Assembly: GCA_018712665.1 (NCBI GenBank)
Contig: DVGP01000056.1
Location: forward strand, 1 to 10,178
Direction: 5' to 3'
Source of the DNA: Candidatus Pelethomonas intestinigallinarum
Lineage (GTDB): Bacteria > Bacillota > Clostridia > Oscillospirales > Oscillospiraceae
Length of the DNA stretch: 10,178 nt
Part shown: positions 1-6,725 of the stretch, piece after piece
Position numbering within the stretch: position 1 is the first letter of the stretch
Layout: the number at the start of each line of letters is the position of its first letter
The notes under the pieces: model-generated
What the model was told of the DNA's origin: nothing
What the model saw: only the letters and a program-made list of their open reading frames with translations
Databases searched by the model: none
Translations under genes and position numbers: made by a program

Positions 1-231
1 TTTATGGCCCTGGTATTTCGGGGGATCGAGCTGGGCGTCTCCGCCTCCTTCGGCTGGCGGCGGGACTACAGCGATCCCCGATTCCGCATGATGATGACCT
101 CGGCGGCGGACGCGCCCCTCCGGTCCATGCGTATCAACGCCGGGATCCGGCTCCATCTGCTGGAGGCCGCCCTGGCGTTTGCCAACGGGCATGTCCTCCG
201 GGGATTGCGGGAGCTGCTGCGGTGGAATTGA
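1..231 (+). CDS. C-terminal part of an unrecognised protein (5' end outside window)
   Basis: An open frame runs from the window edge to a TGA at 229-231. The first in-frame ATG is at 4, but no upstream stop or ribosome binding site is visible, so the gene most likely begins outside the window. About 76 residues are seen. They include a basic/aromatic patch (GWRRDYSDPRFRMMM) and then an amphipathic helical tail rich in Leu and Ala that ends in LLRWN. No catalytic motif, signal peptide or clear membrane segment is visible. A strong intrinsic terminator begins 9 bases after the stop, which supports this as the real end of a plus-strand transcript. The tail is loosely reminiscent of small membrane-anchored sporulation-locus proteins such as the DUF2953 type, but the resemblance is too weak to name it. 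Confidence 0.6.
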   Translation, partial: FMALVFRGIELGVSASFGWRRDYSDPRFRMMMTSAADAPLRSMRINAGIRLHLLEAALAFANGHVLRGLRELLRWN

Positions 232-240
232 ATGAAATTG

Positions 241-274
241 AAGCAGTGGGGCCTGGGGGCCCCACTGCTTTTTT
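241..274 (+). terminator. Intrinsic terminator of the upstream plus-strand gene
   Basis: A perfect 13-bp stem pairs 241-253 with 258-270 around a 4-base loop (TGGG). It is followed by a run of six T at 269-274. It lies 9 bases past the stop codon at 231 and reads in the plus direction. Confidence 0.92.
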
Positions 275-300
275 CGGAGGTCCTGCCCCGAGCAAATCAG

Positions 301-334
301 AAAGGGAGACCGGCGTGTTCGCCGGTCTCCCTTT
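301..334 (-). terminator. Intrinsic terminator of the minus-strand operon, possibly bidirectional
   Basis: A perfect 15-bp stem pairs 301-315 with 320-334 around the loop TGTT. On the minus strand it lies about 18 bases past the stop of the dehydrogenase-like gene, and the arm ends in TTT followed by an interrupted T-rich stretch (CTGATTTG). On the plus strand the hairpin runs into CTTTTGTTTG, so it could also catch plus-strand read-through. Together with the hairpin at 241-274 it insulates the two convergent transcripts. Confidence 0.85.
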
Positions 335-352
335 TGTTTGCAGAACAGAAGC

Positions 353-1597
353 TCAGGGGATGGCCTTCAGCCGCTCCGCCGTCTCCCAGAGCCGGTCCAG
401 AAGGGCTTGGGGCAGGGGCTGCCGCTCCAGCTCCGGCCCGTTGGGGGCCAGGCGGTTCAGCGCGCCGAAAAAGATCCCGTCCAGATAGGTGGAGGAGCAG
501 TGCCACTGTCCCCGGAGGCACCCCAGCAGGCTCAGGGCCCCGGAGGACAGGGCCGGGGCCACATAGGGCTTGAAGCCCATCGCCCGCATCTCCAGATTGG
601 CGTGGGCGGTCAGGTCCGTCAGCTCCCGGGAGAGCGCGTCGTCGTACCGGGAGATGGAGTTTGCCGCCACCAGATCCTCCCCGTGGGGGCCGAAGGTCCG
701 GCCGTCCTCCAGGAAGTCGGCAAAGCGGGGGTCCTGCCGGGCGTAGTAGGCCGCCCGGGCGTTCATGACCCCCAGGCCGAAGCCCCGGACCTGGTGGGGA
801 AAGAGACCCTGGAAGTCCAGGGTCCCAGCCTCGCTCCGGTTGCTCTCCAGCAGCACCGCCCGGCACAGGGGGTCCACCGGGTCGCTGACCACGCAGAACA
901 GGCCCTGGAACCCGGCCTCCCGGGCCAGGCGGCCGTAGTGGGCAGCCAGGGGGCGGTTGGCCTGGTACTGGGCCATGCGCACATCCCCGGCCTTCACCGC
1001 CGTGTCCGGCACGAACCGGGAGGCGCAGAAGAGGAACACGTCGCAGTCGAAGATGCGGGCCGGGTCCACCTCCTCCACCGGAGGCAGGGCGTCGTACTGT
1101 CCGGGGAAGCCGATCTGGTTCAGCTCAAACTCCCACCGCCGGGCCACCCCCTCCCGAACGTCGCACACCCCGATGGAGGAGAGGACGTCCCCGCCCATGA
1201 GGCGCAGGCCGATGGCCAGGGTGCTGCCCACATCCCCCAGAGCCAGCAGGTGGACACGGACCTTCTCACGGGGCGGACCAACGGGAAAGCCGGGGTCGAG
1301 CAGCGCCTCCCACCGGGGGTGGTCCAGGTTGACGGCCCGGACCCGGCCCGCCGCCACGGCGGCGGCGAGCTCCGGCGGGAGGGCATTGGGCCCGCGGCCC
1401 AGGGTGGTCAGCGCCTCCACCCCCTCCCGGGCCGTCAGCAGATCCGGGTGGGGCGCGGCGAAGGTCTCCCGGCCCGCCAGGGGCGGGCGGCGGAAGCACC
1501 ACAGGACCTCCCCCTCTCCGGGCAGGGTCGCAAGCGGTTCATAGGGCAGGGCCTCCTCCGAGGCCAGCGTGTGTCCTTGGTAACGAAAGTAGTTCAT
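353..1597 (-). CDS. Diverged lactate/malate dehydrogenase-family protein with N-terminal extension
   Basis: This is a 414-residue protein. Residues 113-320 resemble the LDH/MDH family: a nucleotide-binding loop ALGDVGS (119-125, first Gly of GxGxxG replaced by Ala), an acidic residue after the next strand (D146), GDVR at 204-207 (matching the substrate-binding Arg109 region of LDH), SDPVD at 238-242 (NPVD in LDH), R281 (Arg171 position) and GPHGE at 303-307 with H305 as the likely catalytic His195 equivalent. By eye, the Asp168 partner of that His is missing (GVMNAR instead of the usual LDxxR pattern), and the Asn of NPVD is Asp. About 110 extra residues precede the fold and about 90 follow it, making it longer than the usual 310-320-residue LDH. 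No signal peptide or membrane segment is seen, so it is probably cytosolic. The ATG has a GGAGAG site 7 bases upstream that overlaps the stop of the preceding giant gene, so the two are probably translated from one mRNA. NAD(H)-dependent 2-hydroxyacid chemistry is the family role; the actual substrate is unknown, and a binding or non-enzymatic role is possible. Confidence 0.85.
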   Translation of the reverse strand: MNYFRYQGHTLASEEALPYEPLATLPGEGEVLWCFRRPPLAGRETFAAPHPDLLTAREGVEALTTLGRGPNALPPELAAAVAAGRVRAVNLDHPRWEALLDPGFPVGPPREKVRVHLLALGDVGSTLAIGLRLMGGDVLSSIGVCDVREGVARRWEFELNQIGFPGQYDALPPVEEVDPARIFDCDVFLFCASRFVPDTAVKAGDVRMAQYQANRPLAAHYGRLAREAGFQGLFCVVSDPVDPLCRAVLLESNRSEAGTLDFQGLFPHQVRGFGLGVMNARAAYYARQDPRFADFLEDGRTFGPHGEDLVAANSISRYDDALSRELTDLTAHANLEMRAMGFKPYVAPALSSGALSLLGCLRGQWHCSSTYLDGIFFGALNRLAPNGPELERQPLPQALLDRLWETAERLKAIP

Positions 1598-1601
1598 CTC
1601 T

Positions 1602-4600
1602 TTACTCTCCGATCACGATCCGGACGCTGGCCTTCAGCCGGCCCAGCATCTCGATGTCATTTTCCAGGTAGGTGGAGGCGGCCCGGCTCAGGTCGTAGCC
1701 CATACAGCTGCCCTTGTCCGGGCACAGAGGCAGGATCACCGCCTCCCCCAGGCGGCTGAGGGTCAGGTTCCGGGCGTAGAGGGTCCGGTACTCCGTCTCC
1801 AGGGCCAGCAGGATGTCCCGGGCGTTCTCCAGGCAGCACAGGCTCAGCCGGTAGGTGGACCCGTCGGCGCAGTCCTCGGAGAAGTCCGGGGCGGCGTAGG
1901 GAAACACCCGGTTCACCGCCGGCTGGAGCCCGGAGGTAACGGACCAGGGGCGGCGGACGGTGTCGCCGCCGATGAAGGGGTACAGGGTGGACTCCACGAA
2001 CCGCATCCGCAGGTTGGGCAGGTAGTAAATGCTGTCCACCGGAATGCCCATCTCCTCCATCAGGTCCCGGCCCATTCCGGTGAGGTAGCCCACCAGCACC
2101 TGGCGGATGGGGGTGCCGGTCTCCCGGAAGAGGGGGGCCAGGCGGCGGATGCGCTTGCCGTCGTGAAGCATGTCGTCCACCAGGATCACCGGCCGGTCGA
2201 AGGCGTGGATGGTCCGCACCTGGTCCGGCAGGGGGGAGTAGTTGGGGTAGGCCTCGATGGAGTAGGAGGACAGGTCCGGGAGATAGACCTTGTCGGTGTG
2301 GAGGGTCTTGGTGACGGTGTTGGGCACCGCCACGCCCCGGAGGATCTTGCCGAAGGGCACGCAGATGCACTCCCCCAGGGTCCTGGGGACCGTGGGGACC
2401 GCGGGCACGCCGTTGCAGGCGGTGATCCGCTGGACCAGCCGCTGGTGGACCACCCCGGCGGACATGGACAGCACCAGGCAGCCGGGGTAGAGCCCCGTCA
2501 GAGCCCGCTGGAGCCGCCGGTGGGCCTCCGTCATGGCGGCGGCCACCCGCGGATTGGTGGAGAAGGGGGCCTTAATGGTGGTGTCGATGTTGTGGGTCAG
2601 CACGATGGGGCGGCTCATATCCACCGCCAGCAGCTCCCGGGCCTCCCCCGACGCCCGGACGGGGAGAAAGCCCTGGAGCCTCAGAACCTCCCGGGCATAG
2701 GCCGGGACCTCGCTCTCCACCGGGCAGAACATGGCGTAGGTGTACTCCTGGCGCAGGGCCAGGGTCAGCACCTCCGTCAGCAGGAGCTGGGCCAGCTCCT
2801 GCTGGCTGTGGCCCCGGGGCACAAAGATGCCGCTGATGACCAGGGCGCGGCCCCCACTGTGGTTGCGGACCACGCCGGTGAGGGCGGTGCTGCCCAGGCG
2901 GGCGTAGAGCTGGTGGGAGTCCAGGCAGCGGAAGGCGGCGAAGCCCAGGGGCGCGTCCGTATCTCCCCGGCGGAGCAGCATCAGGTGGTCTCCGGTCCGC
3001 CGCAGCTCCCGGCACAGGGCGCCCGCCTCCGGATGGCGCTCCAGCACTGTGGCGCGGAGCTCCTTCTCCACCGCCGGCTGCAGCTCCAGGCAGCGGACGA
3101 ATACAAGATCCTCCGTGCGGAGCACCGGCTTGTCCTGGGGCTCCCGGAGGTACAGGCCGCCCAGGTAGATGAACTCCTGGGCCACCGGGTCCACCATGTT
3201 GGAGATGTCCCGCCCCTGGTCGATGGCCTCCCGGATGCGAGTGGAGCTGATCTCCTCCAGGTGGGCGGGCAGGGCCAGCTCCGTCACATGGCCGGTGATG
3301 CAGCTGTAGTCCGGCTTCGGTCCCCGCTGGGCGTTGCGGCGGAAGAGGATGTGGTCAAAGGAGTGGATGGAGTTCTCCCGGGGGTCCTGGCGGTAGGAGG
3401 AGGCCCCGGCCACCACATCGCTGCCCGCCACGATGGCCACCTGCCGGCCGGGGAAGGCCCGGCGCAGATCGGAAAGGTTGGCGGGGTTGGCGATGTTTAC
3501 CGGGAAATCCTCGGGAAAGATGTGGACGTGGAACTCGTCGGCCACGGACAGGCGGGCGATGCGGCGGCGGACCCGGTGGGGCTGGGTCTTTTTCGACCAG
3601 GAGAACTCGTCGATGGCCAGCATCACCTCGTAGCCCAGGTCCCGGATGGCCCGGACGATGCCCTTGTGGGAGAGGGTGAAGGGGTCGAAGGTGCCGGGGA
3701 AGAAGGCCACAGGCCGGGGCTGGTCAAAGCGGAAGCCCCCGTGGAGGATCTCCTGCTCGGTGACGAAGCGATACAGCCGCCCCAGCATGTCGGCCCGGTA
3801 GTAGAAGGTCAGCTCGTCCCCCGGCTCCTCGCCGGTGAGCGCCAGGATCTTCTTCAATGTCAGCAGGAAGGCCCGGCGCTTCTCATGGCGGCCCAGGGTG
3901 GCGGAGGAGAACACCCGCCGCCCCAGAACGAACATGGCCTCCTGGCGCACCTCCTCCCGGAAGCCCGCCAGGCCCTTGAGCAGCATCCCCAGCAGCCGCT
4001 CCCGGCGGCGGCGGTAGACGGCGTCGTCCTCCGGGAAGCGGGAGCGGTAGGTGTCGTAGGACTCGTACATGACCCCCACCGTGTCCAGCACCGCCGAGAC
4101 CACGCTGCCGTTGGCGGAGCACAGGTACTCCCACAGGTTCTCCAGGATCTCCTCCAGCTGCGCCGGAGGCAGCCACAGGCAGAACCGGCCCAGATATCCG
4201 GGGATATACTTGGAGAACTCCTGCTGTCCGATCTCCAGGCCCCGGCTGAGCTCCACCGCCACCTCGTTGCGCTCCTCGGGGGTGAGGAGGGGGGCGATGG
4301 CCAGCAGAGCGGCTCCTGCCCGGTGGCGGACCGTCACCTGGTCGCTGACCTTGATGAGGTTGGAGAAGTGGGTGGCCAGGTGGAGCCGGTGGGTCCGCTC
4401 CCCCCGGGAGAAGTCCCCCAGCAGCCGGATGTTCACCACCTTCACGATCCAGGGGGTGGCGGTCTTCAGGTTGTCCAGGAAAATTTCCGACACCGTGTCC
4501 TCATCCAGGGCCAGGGGCGCTTCCTCCTCCCCGGCGGACACGTCCCGGACCGCGACGTCCCGCAGCAGCGCCAGGGTGCGGCTGTCGCCGCAGCGCAGGC

Positions 4601-6425
4601 CGCGCAGGGTGTTGAGGATCACATCGTGGGCGGAGAGGCACCGGCGCAGCCGGTCCAGCAGCAGCGCCGCCGCCACCCGCACCTCCAGATCCTCCCGCTT
4701 CGAGAGGGTCACGGCGAAGTCCAGCAGCTCATAGCGGTCACGCTCCCGGCACAGCTCCAGGGGCATGGCGGCGGCGGTCTCCAGCAGGCGGAAGGCCGCG
4801 GCGGCGTCCAGCCGCTCCGGCCGCCGGTAGTAGCGCAGGAGCTCCGCCAGGAACAGCTCCCGGCGCTCCGGTTCGCACTGGTCCAGCAGGGCGTTGACCA
4901 CAAATTTCAGGGTAAAGCCGATCCACCGCCGGTGCTGGCTCATGAGCTTCCGGTCGGGGAAGACGATCCGCTCCAGGTACAGCCGCCACTGGTCCAGGTC
5001 TGTGACGGCCCGGCTGTCCGGCACGTAGTCGGCGGGCTTCTCCTTGACGTACCCCGCGTGGAAGCGGGCAATGATCCCCCCCATGAGGGCGGCGGCCTGG
5101 CGGCGGATGTCGCCCTCACGGTGCATCAGCAGCTCGTAGAGGAAGGCCAGGGTCTGGACCTTCTGGGGGATGCTGAGATAGACGGAGTAGGACTCGAACA
5201 CGCCCAGATAGGCCCGCAGCCGCTTCCAGTCCGTCCCGCCTCTGGCCTGCTCCAGCAGGCCGGCGAAGCTACGCTGGCCGGTGAGCCGGCGCATCAGGGC
5301 AATGTTGTGTTCCGCCCCCAGAAGCTTCAGCCGCGCCACCGCCTCCTCCGGGTCCAGCAGCGCCACATCCTTCCGCTTGGCGGGGGCCGGGCGGCGGTCC
5401 AGCAGCTCCACATCCACCCCACGGTCCACCATGTAGCTTTCAAAGTCCCGCAGCTTGGCGTAGACGAAGGCGTACCGCCGGCGCTTTTCCTCGTTGACAT
5501 TGTCCAGCTTGGCCAATATCACGTCGAAGGCCTCCGCCAGAGTGGAGATCCTGGTGATCTCCCGGCCGTCCGGCCCCCGGTCCTGCTTGACCCGGAAGTC
5601 GGCGTAGATCAGAGCCAGGGACTCCGCCGACAGGTAGTCCAGCTCCAGGTCCCACACGGAGTGGTTGGCGGCCACATAGCCGATGTCCTGGATGTGCCGC
5701 CGGGTGAACCACTGGTCGGTGTAGTAGTAGTGGAGATAGGGCACCCGCTCCCCGGGGCGGCAGCCGAACTTGCCGATGTCGTGGCCCGCCGCGCTGCCGG
5801 AGACCAGGGCCAGGTCCATGGGCACACCGGCCCGCTTCAGATCCCTGGCCACGCTGACGGCCACGTGGTGGACCCCGGCGATGTGCTCCAGGGTGCGGAA
5901 GGGGGTGGCCTCCAGCCCCAGGCGCATCATCTCATAGACGTACTCCCGGCGGAAGCAGCGCAGGAAGGCGCGGTAGCTGTCCCGGTGGGGGCTGTCGGAG
6001 AGCTCCTCCTCCGACAGCGTCTCCAGCTGCCACAGGGGGTCCGGCGGCAGCAGCTCCCGCTCCGCGTCCAGCAGCACCTGGAGCAGAACCAGGAAAAATA
6101 CCGCCCCCGCCCCGTGGCGCCGCCGCCGGGGCTCAAAGTCCTCCTCCGGGAACATGGTCTTTCTGGCGAAGTCGTAGGTAAAGGCCAGCCACCCCTCCTC
6201 CGGGGCGGGGGAGAGGCGCGCAAGATCCTCCCGGCACAGGGCCAGCACGTCGGCGCAGGACAGGCGGCTGCCGTCATAGAGGGGGACGAAGCGCTGGATA
6301 TAGTTCTGCCGCTCCACCAGCTCCGCCACCACCTCCCGGTGCTCCCCCAGATAGCGGGCGTTCTGCTGGCTTGTCAGCTTCCGCAGAAGGCTGGTGTTCA
6401 TCTGCCGTACACGCTTTTTGTTCAT
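1602..6425 (-). CDS. Giant multidomain protein: HD domain, HEAT-like repeats, NadD-like nucleotidyltransferase, GNAT-like, phosphoribosyltransferase-like
   Basis: This is a 1607-residue protein with no signal peptide or membrane segment, so probably cytosolic. Domains in order: (a) an HD phosphohydrolase-like region, about 175-330, with HH at 186-187, HD at 215-216 inside GHDIGKF, H254 and D276; (b) about 370-890, a Leu/Arg-rich all-helical stretch that looks like HEAT/ARM repeats; (c) about 903-1095, a nucleotidyltransferase of the NadD/NMNAT/PPAT superfamily with PGTFDP (910-915), TLSH (917-920, replacing TxGH) and the ISSTR signature (1059-1063); (d) about 1105-1268, a GNAT-like segment with FVPRGHSQQ (1201-1209), weakly supported; (e) about 1280-1490, a type I phosphoribosyltransferase-like domain with the PRPP loop VILVDDMLHDGKR (1413-1425); (f) a C-terminal tail with CPDKGSC (1568-1574). 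The frame is open upstream to 6635, but the start at 6425 is preferred. It has a GGGGAGAG site about 5 bases upstream and lies about 50 bases after a good promoter, and the next upstream ATG (6473) would be almost at the transcription start. It is the first gene of an operon with the LDH-like gene. Individual domain calls are family knowledge applied by eye; the combined function is not known to me. Confidence 0.88.
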   Translation of the reverse strand: MNKKRVRQMNTSLLRKLTSQQNARYLGEHREVVAELVERQNYIQRFVPLYDGSRLSCADVLALCREDLARLSPAPEEGWLAFTYDFARKTMFPEEDFEPRRRRHGAGAVFFLVLLQVLLDAERELLPPDPLWQLETLSEEELSDSPHRDSYRAFLRCFRREYVYEMMRLGLEATPFRTLEHIAGVHHVAVSVARDLKRAGVPMDLALVSGSAAGHDIGKFGCRPGERVPYLHYYYTDQWFTRRHIQDIGYVAANHSVWDLELDYLSAESLALIYADFRVKQDRGPDGREITRISTLAEAFDVILAKLDNVNEEKRRRYAFVYAKLRDFESYMVDRGVDVELLDRRPAPAKRKDVALLDPEEAVARLKLLGAEHNIALMRRLTGQRSFAGLLEQARGGTDWKRLRAYLGVFESYSVYLSIPQKVQTLAFLYELLMHREGDIRRQAAALMGGIIARFHAGYVKEKPADYVPDSRAVTDLDQWRLYLERIVFPDRKLMSQHRRWIGFTLKFVVNALLDQCEPERRELFLAELLRYYRRPERLDAAAAFRLLETAAAMPLELCRERDRYELLDFAVTLSKREDLEVRVAAALLLDRLRRCLSAHDVILNTLRGLRCGDSRTLALLRDVAVRDVSAGEEEAPLALDEDTVSEIFLDNLKTATPWIVKVVNIRLLGDFSRGERTHRLHLATHFSNLIKVSDQVTVRHRAGAALLAIAPLLTPEERNEVAVELSRGLEIGQQEFSKYIPGYLGRFCLWLPPAQLEEILENLWEYLCSANGSVVSAVLDTVGVMYESYDTYRSRFPEDDAVYRRRRERLLGMLLKGLAGFREEVRQEAMFVLGRRVFSSATLGRHEKRRAFLLTLKKILALTGEEPGDELTFYYRADMLGRLYRFVTEQEILHGGFRFDQPRPVAFFPGTFDPFTLSHKGIVRAIRDLGYEVMLAIDEFSWSKKTQPHRVRRRIARLSVADEFHVHIFPEDFPVNIANPANLSDLRRAFPGRQVAIVAGSDVVAGASSYRQDPRENSIHSFDHILFRRNAQRGPKPDYSCITGHVTELALPAHLEEISSTRIREAIDQGRDISNMVDPVAQEFIYLGGLYLREPQDKPVLRTEDLVFVRCLELQPAVEKELRATVLERHPEAGALCRELRRTGDHLMLLRRGDTDAPLGFAAFRCLDSHQLYARLGSTALTGVVRNHSGGRALVISGIFVPRGHSQQELAQLLLTEVLTLALRQEYTYAMFCPVESEVPAYAREVLRLQGFLPVRASGEARELLAVDMSRPIVLTHNIDTTIKAPFSTNPRVAAAMTEAHRRLQRALTGLYPGCLVLSMSAGVVHQRLVQRITACNGVPAVPTVPRTLGECICVPFGKILRGVAVPNTVTKTLHTDKVYLPDLSSYSIEAYPNYSPLPDQVRTIHAFDRPVILVDDMLHDGKRIRRLAPLFRETGTPIRQVLVGYLTGMGRDLMEEMGIPVDSIYYLPNLRMRFVESTLYPFIGGDTVRRPWSVTSGLQPAVNRVFPYAAPDFSEDCADGSTYRLSLCCLENARDILLALETEYRTLYARNLTLSRLGEAVILPLCPDKGSCMGYDLSRAASTYLENDIEMLGRLKASVRIVIGE

Positions 6426-6482
6426 GGCCGCTCTCCCCACTCCGGCGGCAGGCGTCTCCCTCCGCCGATACATTTTTACTCT

Positions 6483-6511
6483 ATTATGCACCATCTTTTT
6501 CCGGGACGCAA
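6483..6511 (-). promoter_or_regulatory. Promoter of the minus-strand giant-protein operon
   Basis: Read on the minus strand, TTGCGT (6506-6511, -35, three of six consensus bases) is followed after exactly 17 bases by CATAAT (6483-6488, -10, five of six). Transcription would start near 6476, giving a leader of about 50 bases before the ATG at 6425. No operator for this direction can be named, though the GC-rich inverted repeat at 6524-6552 lies directly upstream. Confidence 0.6.
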
Positions 6512-6600
6512 GGCACAAAATCACGCCGGCGTCGGCGGCGGGGCCGCCGGCGCATATCCCCCGGGAAACTAAGGGCTGAACCTTTTGTAAAACCGGAAAT

Positions 6601-6657
6601 TTTACATCTCCTCCCATTTTACATATATTTAACACGTCCGCTGTTTCTGATTTTACC
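6601..6657 (+). promoter_or_regulatory. Candidate PhoP-binding repeats (Pho box) upstream of pstS
   Basis: TTTACA at 6618-6623 and TTAACA at 6629-6634 are separated by exactly 5 bases, the 11-base period of the Bacillus PhoP consensus TT(A/C/T)ACA-N5. Weaker units continue in the same register at 6640-6645 (GCTGTT) and 6651-6656 (TTTTAC). A further TTTACA at 6601-6606 and an inverted TGTAAA at 6586-6591 lie upstream and out of that register. Measured from the predicted start near 6676, the in-register array covers about -58 to -20, which is where PhoP binds activated promoters in B. subtilis. Confidence 0.72.
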
Positions 6658-6663
6658 GGCCCT

Positions 6664-6669
6664 TATTAT
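6664..6669 (+). promoter_or_regulatory. -10 element of the pstS promoter
   Basis: TATTAT matches five of six bases of the sigma-A -10 consensus. The hexamer 17 bases upstream (CTGTTT) is a poor -35, as expected for a promoter that depends on an activator bound over the -35 region. Transcription would start near 6676. Confidence 0.6.
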
Positions 6670-6725
6670 GCTGGTATCGTTCCAAAGGTCAAGAAAACAA
6701 CAACATCTCAGAAAGGACATTTCAA

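Larger units (their letters stand above)
6426..6725. other. Divergent intergenic regulatory region
   Basis: These 300 bases separate the minus-strand operon from pstS and contain no convincing gene. The left part holds the minus-strand leader and promoter. A GC-rich inverted repeat (CGCCGGCG at 6524-6531 and again at 6545-6552) sits just upstream of that promoter. The right part (about 6581-6725) is sharply AT-rich compared with the flanks and carries the PhoP-type repeats, the pstS promoter and a leader of about 50 bases. Confidence 0.8.

Noticed and set aside
338..1759. Plus-strand open frame of 473 codons opposite the LDH-like gene
   Set aside because: It runs across the end of one minus-strand gene into another, lacks domains, and is an antisense shadow.
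2622..3113. Confident GNAT acetyltransferase domain in the megaprotein
   Set aside because: The segment has a GNAT-like look around FVPRGHSQQ but lacks the second Gly of the acetyl-CoA loop. It is kept only as GNAT-like, not as a firm call.
2163..6572. Very long plus-strand open frame (1469 codons) opposite the megaprotein gene
   Set aside because: It is low-complexity Gly/Gln/Val/His-rich antisense translation with no family motif. The minus-strand frame carries HD, ISSTR and PRPP-loop motifs. Long antisense frames are expected in GC-rich coding DNA.
6426..6635. Seventy-residue N-terminal extension of the megaprotein
   Set aside because: The upstream starts lie at or before the predicted transcription start near 6476, and the well-placed GGGGAGAG site belongs to the ATG at 6423-6425.
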